DNA from: Methanobrevibacter ruminantium M1
GTDB lineage: Archaea; Methanobacteriota; Methanobacteria; Methanobacteriales; Methanobacteriaceae
Length of the DNA stretch: 64,000 bases
Reading direction: 5' to 3'
Assembly: GCF_000024185.1 (NCBI RefSeq)
Contig: NC_013790.1
Coordinates: 1,511,501 to 1,575,500 of the forward strand
Shown in pieces: positions 26,323 through 35,500 of the stretch. The stretch's first letter is position 1, and each line of letters opens with the position of its first letter. Below the pieces are notes generated by a model. It did no database searches, was not told the DNA's origin, and saw only the letters and a program-made list of their open reading frames with translations. The position numbers and the translations under genes were made by a program.

Positions 26323-29034
26323 ATGGTACTAAGTCAAAGTGAAATGAGAAGAAGGGCTGAAAAATTTATTGAAACTTATAAGGAAGTGTCTGATGAAAGA
26401 AGTTATTCTCAAATGTTCTGGAGAGACTTCTTTGATATTTTTGGAATAAGCTTAAATGATGTCGCTGTTTTTGAACAAGCTGTAAAAAAATTTGATGGAA
26501 CACAAGGTTTTATTGATTGCTTTTGGAAAGGAAAACTTGTAATTGAACATAAATCAGAGGGAAAAAATTTAAACAGCGCATTTCAACAGGCATTAGGTTA
26601 TCTGGATACATTATCTTCATTGGAAAAACCTCGATATATAATTGTTTCTGATTTTAAAAGAATTCGTTTAATCGACTTGTTTGAAGACAAAAAGACAGAA
26701 ATATCATTGTTTGATTTGAAAGACAACATTCAGATGTTCAACTTTATTTATTTAGATGGTGTGAAACATCATGAAAAACAAGAAGAACTGAATATTGAAG
26801 CTGCTGAACTAATGGGCAAATTGCATGACTCTCTCAAGGAGTCAGGATACGTTGGTCATGAACTGGAACTCCTTTTAATTAGATTGCTTTTCTGCGTTTA
26901 TGCAGAGGATACTGGGATTTTTAACACTTATCAATTCTTTGATTATATTGGTGATGAAGAAGATCCAATTAGTGTTGGACCGAAAATTCAACAATTATTC
27001 AGAATCTTAAATCAGCCCGAATCTCAAAGACAGACTAATTTGCCGGAGGAGTTGGCTAATTTTCCATATGTGAACGGTAAACTCTTTGAAGAACCTATTG
27101 TCCCTCCATACTTTGATTATGAAATGTACAATCAATTAAAGGAAATCTGTAAATTCGATTGGAGCACTATATCTCCAGCTATTTTTGGCTCTATATTCCA
27201 GTCAATAATGAATGAAGATGAGAGACGACAATTAGGAGCTCATTATACAAGTGAATCAAACATTTTGAAGGTAATAAATTCTTTATTTATGAATGATTTA
27301 TGGGAGGAGTTTAGAAAAGCTAAAAAGAATTCTAAAAAATTAGAACAGTTAAGAGATAAGATGGGAAAATTAAAATTCTTTGACCCTGCCTGTGGTTGTG
27401 GGAACTTTTTAATTATAGCTTACAGAGAATTAAGATTATTGGAATATGAAATCTTAAATATTTTACATAATATAAAAAGTGAACGAGATACTCAAGTCCT
27501 ATTCGATTCCAAGGAGTTAAGTAACATTAAAATTGAAAATTTTTATGGAATTGAAATTGAAGAGTTTCCTTCCTTGATTGCTAAAGTTGCTATGTGGTTC
27601 ATTGAGCACCAGATGGATTTAAAATATGAACAATTAAACATACATAAAAGCAATTTACCATTAATATCTTCCGCCAATATTATTCAAGGAAATGCTTTAA
27701 AAATAGATTGGACACAATTTTTACAGCCTACTAATGAAGTATTTGTTTTAGGAAATCCTCCTTTTGTTGGTTCAAGAGAACAAACTAAAGAACAGAAAAA
27801 GGAAATGAAAGAAGTATTTAAAGGTGTTAAAAGGAATGGTTTGCTTGATTATGTTTCTGCATGGTATCTTAAAGCAGCACAATACATCCAAAATACAAAT
27901 ATAAAAGTTTGCTTTGTTTCTACTAATAGTATTTGCCAAGGAGATCAAGTAGGAATATTGTGGGAAGTTTTGATGAAAAAATATGATATCCATATTAATT
28001 TTGCTCACCAATACTTTAAATGGAGTAATGAAGCTCGAAATGCTGCCAAAGTATATGTTGTAATTATTGGTTTTTCTACTGTTGACATATCTCCAAAACA
28101 TATTTATACTTATGAAACACTTGATTCTAAACCAGATTTAGAAATAGCTACTCAAATTAATCAATATTTAATTGATTCAGAAATAGTTTTTATTAAATCT
28201 AGGAATAACCCTATTTCAAATGTTTCAAATATTATGAAAAAAGGGAGTAAAGCGTATGATTATGGGAATTTGACTCTAAGTTTAGAAGAGAAAAATGAGT
28301 TATTAGATGAATTTCCAGAAATGGAAAAATGGATAAAAACATTTTTAAATGCTCGTGATTTTTTAAAAAGCACTGAAAGATATTGCTTATGGTTTGCTGA
28401 TATAACCCCTTGTGAACTTCAACAATTGCCTGCACCAATTAAGTTAAGAATAAATAATGTTAAAGAAAAAAGGGAAAATAGTAGTGATTCAGGTATAAAT
28501 AATATTGTTAATGTTCCATGGTTATTTGAAAATAATCAGCCTAAAAATGATTTTTTAGCCATTCCTGTTGTTAGTGGTGAAAAAAGAGATTACATTCCTA
28601 TGAAATTTTTATCTAAAGAAATCATTGTAACAAATGCAATATATACTTTTGAGTCTGCCACTTTATTGGATTTTGCATTTTTAACTTCTAAAATGCACAT
28701 GGCTTGGATGAAGTATGTTTGTGGACGGCTAAAAGGAGATTATAGATATTCTAAGAAAATAGTTTATAATAATTTCCCTTTCCCTAATGAATTATCTGAA
28801 AAGGATAAAAATAATATCATTAAAAAAGCTCAAAAGATTTTAGATATTCGTGATGAATATAAAAACGAATCTTTAGAAGTTTTATATGGAGAATATATGC
28901 CTAACTCATTACAAAAAGCACATATCGAATTAGATAAAGCTATTGATAAAGCGTATAGTTCTAAAAAATTTAAAGATGATAATGATAGGATGAAATTCCT
29001 ATTCAATCTTTATCTTGAATACACTTCAGATTAA
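26323..29034 (+). CDS. MmeI-like type IIL restriction-modification enzyme
   Basis: A 903-residue single-chain enzyme, close to the length of MmeI (919). The N-terminal nuclease has D65-x9-E75-H-K77, the exact D-x9-ExK spacing of MmeI. A helical linker follows, then an N6-adenine methyltransferase domain with motif I DPACGCGNFL (near 354) and motif IV GNPPFVG (near 480), then a target-recognition region (about 600-830) and a helical tail. It would methylate one strand of its asymmetric site and cut at a distance. All key motifs are intact. The sequence specificity cannot be read from the protein here. Confidence 0.88.
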   Translation: MVLSQSEMRRRAEKFIETYKEVSDERSYSQMFWRDFFDIFGISLNDVAVFEQAVKKFDGTQGFIDCFWKGKLVIEHKSEGKNLNSAFQQALGYLDTLSSLEKPRYIIVSDFKRIRLIDLFEDKKTEISLFDLKDNIQMFNFIYLDGVKHHEKQEELNIEAAELMGKLHDSLKESGYVGHELELLLIRLLFCVYAEDTGIFNTYQFFDYIGDEEDPISVGPKIQQLFRILNQPESQRQTNLPEELANFPYVNGKLFEEPIVPPYFDYEMYNQLKEICKFDWSTISPAIFGSIFQSIMNEDERRQLGAHYTSESNILKVINSLFMNDLWEEFRKAKKNSKKLEQLRDKMGKLKFFDPACGCGNFLIIAYRELRLLEYEILNILHNIKSERDTQVLFDSKELSNIKIENFYGIEIEEFPSLIAKVAMWFIEHQMDLKYEQLNIHKSNLPLISSANIIQGNALKIDWTQFLQPTNEVFVLGNPPFVGSREQTKEQKKEMKEVFKGVKRNGLLDYVSAWYLKAAQYIQNTNIKVCFVSTNSICQGDQVGILWEVLMKKYDIHINFAHQYFKWSNEARNAAKVYVVIIGFSTVDISPKHIYTYETLDSKPDLEIATQINQYLIDSEIVFIKSRNNPISNVSNIMKKGSKAYDYGNLTLSLEEKNELLDEFPEMEKWIKTFLNARDFLKSTERYCLWFADITPCELQQLPAPIKLRINNVKEKRENSSDSGINNIVNVPWLFENNQPKNDFLAIPVVSGEKRDYIPMKFLSKEIIVTNAIYTFESATLLDFAFLTSKMHMAWMKYVCGRLKGDYRYSKKIVYNNFPFPNELSEKDKNNIIKKAQKILDIRDEYKNESLEVLYGEYMPNSLQKAHIELDKAIDKAYSSKKFKDDNDRMKFLFNLYLEYTSD

Positions 29035-29120
29035 AATTTTTATTTTAACTAAAATGTGAAAAAATATGATTAGAATATTTTTATTTCCTAATCCTTTTTT
29101 CTCATTAATTAATAAAATTA

Positions 29121-30038
29121 TTACCTTGGACCTAAGAATTTATCTCCATTCATATGAATCATATGATCAGGAAAACTAGCTACCCATATCTCAGTTTCCC
29201 AAGCAATCTCTTCAGAGAACTTTTTAAAATCCTTCATATCTAAAAAAGCAGTCACAAAAATTTTCCCTGATTCAACTTCTTCAGTCATCTTTTCAATCTC
29301 ATTCACTCTCTTTTGACTCATAGGACCTACACTTGTTACAGCTTCAACAAAGTAAATCCAATCATTCTCTTCTGAATACAATACGACATCAGGCATTTTA
29401 TCATGCAAACTGATCTCAAACCCTAATTCCTGCAATTTTTCAGTGTTCTTTATCAAATCTTTTTTAGTTGTATCCCCAACATACAGACATTCTGAATTAG
29501 GAGCAAATCTTGGAGCAAACTCTTTAATGATTAATATTTGAAGTATATTGTGTTTTCCTGGTGAAAAGGTCAAATCTTGTCCATTAATCTTTACAGGCAT
29601 TTTCCTCATCTCTTTCTTGGAGGAATAAATTTCAATTAGGGTTTCATGATTTTCCTTAAATGAACTTAAAGCAGAACCCCAGTTAGAAGTATTATAACTA
29701 ATAACAACTTCCAATAATTCATCAGTTATCCTATATTTGTATCTTGGAGAGTTAGTAGGCACACCATTGTCTTCAATAAAAGCTGCATCTCTAAAAGGGT
29801 GCATTGCTGTCTTTCTAATAGTTTCTCTACTGTTTTCTGCATATACCACACCATAATTATTCTTTATGAATTGGATGACATCATGAATTCTGATCCATTC
29901 ATTAGTTGAATCTTCCCACTTTGTATCTTCTGAAACAGACAGCAAAGATAAAAATGTATATACGCATATATCTGATTGTTGTTTATCAGGCACTTCCAAA
30001 TTTTTTAAAATTGATTTAGCTTCATAAAATTTACTCAT
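29121..30038 (-). CDS. PstI/BsuBI-family type II restriction endonuclease
   Basis: A 305-residue endonuclease. The N-terminal half carries a winged-helix-like region (DVIQFIKNNYGVVYAENSRE, then RKTAMHPFRDA). The C-terminal half has the BsuBI/PstI block: PDVVLYSEENDWIYFVEAV, GPMSQKRVNEIEKM, KIFVTAFLDM, then ETEIWVASFPDHMIHMNG. That family cuts CTGCAG. It overlaps the methyltransferase gene by 4 nt, so the two are translationally coupled with the methylase made first. The specificity is inferred from the family only. Confidence 0.88.
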   Translation of the reverse strand: MSKFYEAKSILKNLEVPDKQQSDICVYTFLSLLSVSEDTKWEDSTNEWIRIHDVIQFIKNNYGVVYAENSRETIRKTAMHPFRDAAFIEDNGVPTNSPRYKYRITDELLEVVISYNTSNWGSALSSFKENHETLIEIYSSKKEMRKMPVKINGQDLTFSPGKHNILQILIIKEFAPRFAPNSECLYVGDTTKKDLIKNTEKLQELGFEISLHDKMPDVVLYSEENDWIYFVEAVTSVGPMSQKRVNEIEKMTEEVESGKIFVTAFLDMKDFKKFSEEIAWETEIWVASFPDHMIHMNGDKFLGPR

Positions 30039-31507
30039 AAAATACTCTCCAATATTTCATCACAAGATTCTACAGAATAATCATTTTTATTAATTAAAAT
30101 TCTTCCTAAATTTTCTAAACTAGTTCTAGAAGGAATATTCAATGAATTGATTTCATTAGCATTGACTTGTGTGCTTCCATTTAAAATCCTATAATATTTA
30201 TCATACATTGTTGAATTGAAAATAACAAATAAGCCATAAATCTGCTCTTTTGACAAATCATCATCATTAGTGGACTCAATGAAATTAATTTTATTTTCAG
30301 TTGATATATAATCATAGTTTGGAAAATCTTCTTTAAGATAAATTGCTGGTTGCAATCTTCTTTTTTCTTCCTTTGAAGTAAACCGTTTAAGAAACAGATA
30401 ATCTTTGTTTTCTTGAATTAAACCCTTTTTTGCCATATTAACATATTGTTTTTTATCATGTTCGACAGGAAAAGTAATGAAATTTTTGTTAAAATGGAAA
30501 GGATAAATTAAAGGAACATTATCTTTATTTGGTTTTTCTTCCAAATAGCTCTTATTTCTAAAATCTACAGTTAGTCCAGTACGTAATTTGATTTCTTCTG
30601 TTAAAAAAGAACTATCAAATTTATGAACATCATTTAAAACTTTTACCTCCCCCTTATTGGTAGGCAGATAAACAAAATGATTTTCATCATTGGAAATTGC
30701 TAAATCATAAGGGACTTCAAATTCATCAATATCACTAAAATCATTATTGGATGATGAAGAAATCTTTATAGATTCCAAAGGCTTTTTAGATTTTATTACA
30801 TGAATAATTATTGTTTCCTGCAATACATTCTGCTTATTGAAAACATTATCTCTACTGACAAAAAGATGGACTTGATTAATTTTTCCAGCACTTAAGAGAT
30901 ATTCTCTAAATTTTTTAAAGTATGCTCCTGAAGTCCAACTTCTAGGAACAATGAATACCATTTCTGAATCTTTTGATAAGTGATGTAAAGACATTGCCAT
31001 GAATAGGAAATAGATATTGGGCGCTCCATAACATATTGATTCCATCAATTGAGCTTCTGGTGCTTTTCTTGATATTTTAAAATAAGGTGGATTGGCAATA
31101 ACAAAATCATACTCTTTTTTGCAAAACTCTTGAGATTCAATGCTGAATGAATTGTTAAGTATATAATTTTCTTCAATGATTTCATATTTTAAATTTATTG
31201 ATGTGTTTTCTGAGATGAATTTTAAATTATTCTGAAGTAAAGGCAAGATGCGAGAATCATTTTCATATAAAGTTAAATTTATTGAATCAACATCAGTATT
31301 TTCTAATTGTGAGATAATGGCAGCAGAGAGTATGCCAGATCCTGCTCCAGGATCTAAAATATCTAAATGTTTTTTAGTAGGAACATATAATTGGGCCATA
31401 AACTTTGCTACATCAACATCTGTAAAGAATTGGCCTATTTTTTTCCTTTCTTCTTTAGAAATTGAATTAAGAAATGAATTAGTTTCGTTTGATACATAAT
31501 TTAACAC
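30035..31507 (-). CDS. Adenine-specific DNA methyltransferase of the PstI/BsuBI type
   Basis: A 490-residue gamma-type N6-adenine methyltransferase: RKKIGQFFTDVDVAKFMA near the N-terminus, SAM-binding motif I LDPGAGSGIL (about 47-56) and catalytic NPPY (VIANPPYFKIS, about 140). A C-terminal target-recognition region ends in a helical tail. It protects the host from the endonuclease encoded immediately downstream. The start codon is GTG, with GGTGAT five nt before it. Motifs and length are as expected. Confidence 0.88.
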   Translation of the reverse strand: MLNYVSNETNSFLNSISKEERKKIGQFFTDVDVAKFMAQLYVPTKKHLDILDPGAGSGILSAAIISQLENTDVDSINLTLYENDSRILPLLQNNLKFISENTSINLKYEIIEENYILNNSFSIESQEFCKKEYDFVIANPPYFKISRKAPEAQLMESICYGAPNIYFLFMAMSLHHLSKDSEMVFIVPRSWTSGAYFKKFREYLLSAGKINQVHLFVSRDNVFNKQNVLQETIIIHVIKSKKPLESIKISSSSNNDFSDIDEFEVPYDLAISNDENHFVYLPTNKGEVKVLNDVHKFDSSFLTEEIKLRTGLTVDFRNKSYLEEKPNKDNVPLIYPFHFNKNFITFPVEHDKKQYVNMAKKGLIQENKDYLFLKRFTSKEEKRRLQPAIYLKEDFPNYDYISTENKINFIESTNDDDLSKEQIYGLFVIFNSTMYDKYYRILNGSTQVNANEINSLNIPSRTSLENLGRILINKNDYSVESCDEILESIL

Positions 31508-31647
31508 AGAAAATCACCATCATTTTAATATATTAATTTCATTATTTTTAATTATATTCTTAATTTTAAACTTTTATTTCTTTATAATGAAAAATATTTT
31601 ATTTCGTATTTAAAGTTAATGCAGAAAAAAAGATTAAGTATAAATTC

Positions 31648-33975
31648 TTATCTTTCTAAAAAATTTTCTATAGTTACTTTAGTAACTAAAATCATCTCTT
31701 TTGTTTCTTCATCAATAACTAAAGATTGCGCTAATTCTAAAAAATTCAAAGATTCATTATAATCCTCTAACCCCATAAATCCTAATGCTTTAGATAAGTA
31801 AATTTCTGCCGATGGATAACCGATTTCCAAATATTTTTCACAACAGCCTATACATTTTTCACATTCCCCAAAAAGTAAATGCAATCTTGATTTTTCATAC
31901 AAAAGTTCTTTATTATATTTATCTATAAACAAGCCTTCTTCAAATGTTTGCATGGCCAATTCATACTCTTCATTTTCATGACAAAAACAGCCTTTTAAAT
32001 AATAAATTCTAATATTATATGGATTTAAACTCAAACCTTCATTAAAATATTCTAAAATTAAATCAAAATCTTCATAATCCTTTAAAAATAATGCTTTATC
32101 ACAATATGCCTCAGATTTCAATTCATCATCTGCAGAAGAATAAATAATTTCATCTAAAATTGAAGTTGAATACTTCACATCAGAATCTTTAAAAATATTA
32201 AATTTTTGAAATAAAGCAAAAAATTTATTATTATCCTCACTAGTTTCTATAATTTCATCTAAAATTTCTAAAGATTCCTCTTGAAAACCATACTTAAAAA
32301 ATTGTTTAGATAAATCAAGTTTATATGTAATATTATCTCCAAATAAATCTAAAGCTTTTCCAAAATATTCTTTTGCTTGATCCAAATTATCTAAAATTAA
32401 ATAAGAAATTGTTATATTATAATAAGCATACATAGACTCATCATTGATTTTCAGAATTTCAAAAAATTTTGTTAATGCATAAGGTTCCCTATTTAATCGT
32501 CTTAAACTCTCTCCCCATAAAGAATATAAATCCTCATTGATATTTTGATATTTTGCTTTATAAAAACAATTCTCAGAATCTTCATAATTGCCTAAAAAAC
32601 TATAAGCTTCACCCATATTAATCAAAGCCATGAAAAAATTAGGATTAATATCTAAAGCTAATTGATATTTTTCTAATGCTTTTTCATATAATTCTAATTC
32701 TTTATAAATATTTCCTAAATTAACATATGATTCTAAATAATTCTCATTAATTTCAATAGCATTTTCATAATTTTCAATTGCTTTATTTAAATAACCTTTT
32801 GATTGGTATGCATGTCCAAAATTAAAATATAATCTATCTAAACTAACAAAATTTTTATTATTTTCATCAAATATCTTTTTAGCTAGATTTAAATGATTTA
32901 AAGCTTCATCATAGTACCCATATTTTATCAAATTTATTGCATAATTTATCCTAATATCAGAGGAATTAGGATTAAGTTCTATAGCTTTATCATAATTTGA
33001 AATAAAATTTTCAATATCGCCAACATTTGCAAGAGAATTTCCTTTAAAATAATAGTAATTAGAATCTTTTTCAAAATCTTTTTCTTTTGGAACATATGGT
33101 TCTTCATCAAAAGTTTCTTTAAATATTGAAATTAATTCTCTTTTTAAATCTTTAAAAGAATCATATCTATCTTTTGGATTTTTTGATAAACACTTCAGAA
33201 CTACATCATATAATATATGATCAAAATAAGGGATTTCAGCTTTTTTATGCAATTCTTCCCATTCATTATCAAAATTGTTTTCTGCTTCAAAAGGCAAATT
33301 ACCCTTATTTATCATCTGATAAAGAACTATTCCAAAACTATAGATATCTGTTGAAATATTATTTATCCCCTCAAAAGATTCTGGAGCCATATAAGCATTA
33401 GTTCCACAAAGTTTTCCATTTGAAATATAATAATTTCCTACATTCTTATTTTTAAAAATTTTAGATTCATTAATAAAACTTGTTAAGCCAAAATCAGTAA
33501 TCTTAATCTCATTATCCCAAACTAAAATATTTTGGGGCTTTATATCCCCATGATATTTAATACCCTGTTCCTCCATATATTCCATAGCATAACAAAATTG
33601 GATAGCCCAATCTAAAATTTTATAATCTGACAGACCTTCAAAAAAGTAATCATCTAATGATTGTTTACCCATAAAACTAAAAATAGGTTCCATTATAATA
33701 AATAATCTACCATCAATAATATCTAATCCCAATGCTTCAACAATATTTGGATGTTTCAGTTCTGTCCAAATTAAAGACTCTTTCTTAAAATCTCCTATAG
33801 TTTCTTCATCATTAAGATATTTATCTTGTAATGTTTTCAGTGCTAAAGCTTTTTTCAAATCATCATCATATACAATAAAGACAGTGCCAAATCCTGATTT
33901 TCCTTCTCCACCGTATTTATCAATGACAATGAATTCATTACCTAAAACTGTCCCTATATCAATCCTATCTATCAC
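31648..33975 (-). CDS. Ser/Thr protein kinase with TPR repeats
   Basis: A 775-residue protein. The N-terminal Hanks-type kinase (about 1-285) has the Gly loop GEGKSGFGTV, ALKTL with the ATP-binding Lys, HGDIKPQN in place of HRDxKxxN, DFGLTSF, an APE-like YMAPESF and DIYSFGIVLY. From about residue 300 to the end lie some twelve tetratricopeptide repeats (such as YYFKGNSLANVGD, NFGHAYQSKGYLNKAIENYE). No membrane helix is seen, so it is cytosolic. The start is GTG, 13 nt after the stop of the McrC-like gene, so it appears to be part of the McrBC operon. A kinase in that position is not typical. Activity is inferred from intact Lys, Asp and DFG. Confidence 0.88.
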   Translation of the reverse strand: MIDRIDIGTVLGNEFIVIDKYGGEGKSGFGTVFIVYDDDLKKALALKTLQDKYLNDEETIGDFKKESLIWTELKHPNIVEALGLDIIDGRLFIIMEPIFSFMGKQSLDDYFFEGLSDYKILDWAIQFCYAMEYMEEQGIKYHGDIKPQNILVWDNEIKITDFGLTSFINESKIFKNKNVGNYYISNGKLCGTNAYMAPESFEGINNISTDIYSFGIVLYQMINKGNLPFEAENNFDNEWEELHKKAEIPYFDHILYDVVLKCLSKNPKDRYDSFKDLKRELISIFKETFDEEPYVPKEKDFEKDSNYYYFKGNSLANVGDIENFISNYDKAIELNPNSSDIRINYAINLIKYGYYDEALNHLNLAKKIFDENNKNFVSLDRLYFNFGHAYQSKGYLNKAIENYENAIEINENYLESYVNLGNIYKELELYEKALEKYQLALDINPNFFMALINMGEAYSFLGNYEDSENCFYKAKYQNINEDLYSLWGESLRRLNREPYALTKFFEILKINDESMYAYYNITISYLILDNLDQAKEYFGKALDLFGDNITYKLDLSKQFFKYGFQEESLEILDEIIETSEDNNKFFALFQKFNIFKDSDVKYSTSILDEIIYSSADDELKSEAYCDKALFLKDYEDFDLILEYFNEGLSLNPYNIRIYYLKGCFCHENEEYELAMQTFEEGLFIDKYNKELLYEKSRLHLLFGECEKCIGCCEKYLEIGYPSAEIYLSKALGFMGLEDYNESLNFLELAQSLVIDEETKEMILVTKVTIENFLER

Positions 33976-33988
33976 ATAATCACATATC

Positions 33989-35377
33989 TTATAAATTTAT
34001 CAATTTTTCCAAACTATCTAAAAACTCGTTCCTATTAAGAACAATAAGGCTATCCTTAAATGGATCATAATTATCCTTTATTCTTATTCCACCCCAAGTA
34101 ACAAGAACAATAGGGCAGTTTTCAGTAAAAGTAGCCTCCTCATTATACAAAATCCTCTCAAAGTCTTTATAATATCCCATGACCTTATAAACGCTATCCC
34201 TTACATAATTAGCGCTACTACTGTTTTTAACTTCAACTATCCTGTAAGTGATTTTGCCCTCTTTTTCAAACTCTAAAATAATATCCGGAGCCCTATATGC
34301 CCATTGAATATTATAATTTCTTAAAATCTCTGCATACTCTGAAACCTCTTGAAGAGGCTTTGGAAGGTATTGATAGTGAACTGTCACTTTGGTTCCGTCT
34401 TCAAGCACATCAAAGGTAGAATAATCATTTCCACTATGCAATAATCTTAATTCAGGACTAGGAAGTGCTCTAACCAATGAATAGAATATATAAATCTCAT
34501 ACAGTTTATTTGGATTGGTAGCTTTAATCAATCTATGCTCTACCAATTCCTTCAATAATTCAATATCTTCATTAATGAATAGGTCTTCATAAAGGATATA
34601 TGCTCTTGCTACCCTATGATAAAGAACATTCCTGTTTTTAAATGCTTTTCTAATATGCTTTGCCTTAATTATCCTAACATCTGAAATGTCATCAAAATAG
34701 ACCTTTTTCAATGTTTTCTTTGCCATCTTGTAATTGTTTCCAACAATCTCATACCAATCTCTTTCATCAGACAAGCTTTCTATATCAAAAGGATTCTCTT
34801 CATCGTTTCTTATAAAATCCACAAAATCGAGATAATTGTTCTTCAAGCTGATTATCTTCCTTAATACAAACTTCAATAGCTGATTTTCTTCAAGATCATA
34901 GAACTTGGATGGAGGAGAGCAAACAAAAAGGCTAGGGTCATTGAATCCTTTGGCATACCTTGTCTTTAAAGTTGCATTCCAATCTATTCTTCCTCTAACA
35001 ATTCCATTAAATTCCTCTTTTTCCTTTTGAGTAGAATGGGAAAGATTTCTAAGAAGGTATGGTAAAATCTGAATTAAGTCTCGGACTTCATCGCTCAGTA
35101 AGAAATGCACTGTCTTCAAGGTTCTTAAGTCATCATCATCCATTTCGAATAAATCTTGGACTTTTATAGTGAAATCAGTGCTGATTTCACCTGAAAATAA
35201 ATAGTAATGAATGAATTCCTTGATTTCATTATAAATCAAATCAATATTGTATTCTGTGACTTTATAATGGTCATTGACATCCTTTGATTTGATTTCCCTA
35301 TCGTTTGAAGTTCCAAGAGCTTTGTATTTATAAACAGAACTTTCTTTTTCACTAACTTGATACATATGAGTACTCAA
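33989..35377 (-). CDS. mcrC: McrC-like nuclease subunit (DUF2357-type)
   Basis: A 462-residue protein with a central helical region like DUF2357/McrC (GRIDWNATLKTRYAKGF, LRKIISLKNNYLDF) and a C-terminal PD-(D/E)xK nuclease: APDIILEFEKEGKITYRIVEVKNS (D near 364, E-V-K near 385) then YKVMGYYKDF. It would be the DNA-cutting partner of the AAA+ protein encoded upstream, in a type IV restriction system aimed at modified DNA. The called start is TTG; an ATG four codons later (35365) is also possible and neither has a strong ribosome binding site. It lies 123 nt downstream of the mcrB-like gene. Confidence 0.8.
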   Translation of the reverse strand: MSTHMYQVSEKESSVYKYKALGTSNDREIKSKDVNDHYKVTEYNIDLIYNEIKEFIHYYLFSGEISTDFTIKVQDLFEMDDDDLRTLKTVHFLLSDEVRDLIQILPYLLRNLSHSTQKEKEEFNGIVRGRIDWNATLKTRYAKGFNDPSLFVCSPPSKFYDLEENQLLKFVLRKIISLKNNYLDFVDFIRNDEENPFDIESLSDERDWYEIVGNNYKMAKKTLKKVYFDDISDVRIIKAKHIRKAFKNRNVLYHRVARAYILYEDLFINEDIELLKELVEHRLIKATNPNKLYEIYIFYSLVRALPSPELRLLHSGNDYSTFDVLEDGTKVTVHYQYLPKPLQEVSEYAEILRNYNIQWAYRAPDIILEFEKEGKITYRIVEVKNSSSANYVRDSVYKVMGYYKDFERILYNEEATFTENCPIVLVTWGGIRIKDNYDPFKDSLIVLNRNEFLDSLEKLINL

Positions 35378-35500
35378 CCGTTTTATAAAATTTCATATAA
35401 AATTTATTTAATTAAAGATAGCTAAAGAATAATCAATGAAATTTAATAAACCATTGAAATTCTTATAGCTAAAACTAATTAAAACTATATCCATTTTAAC

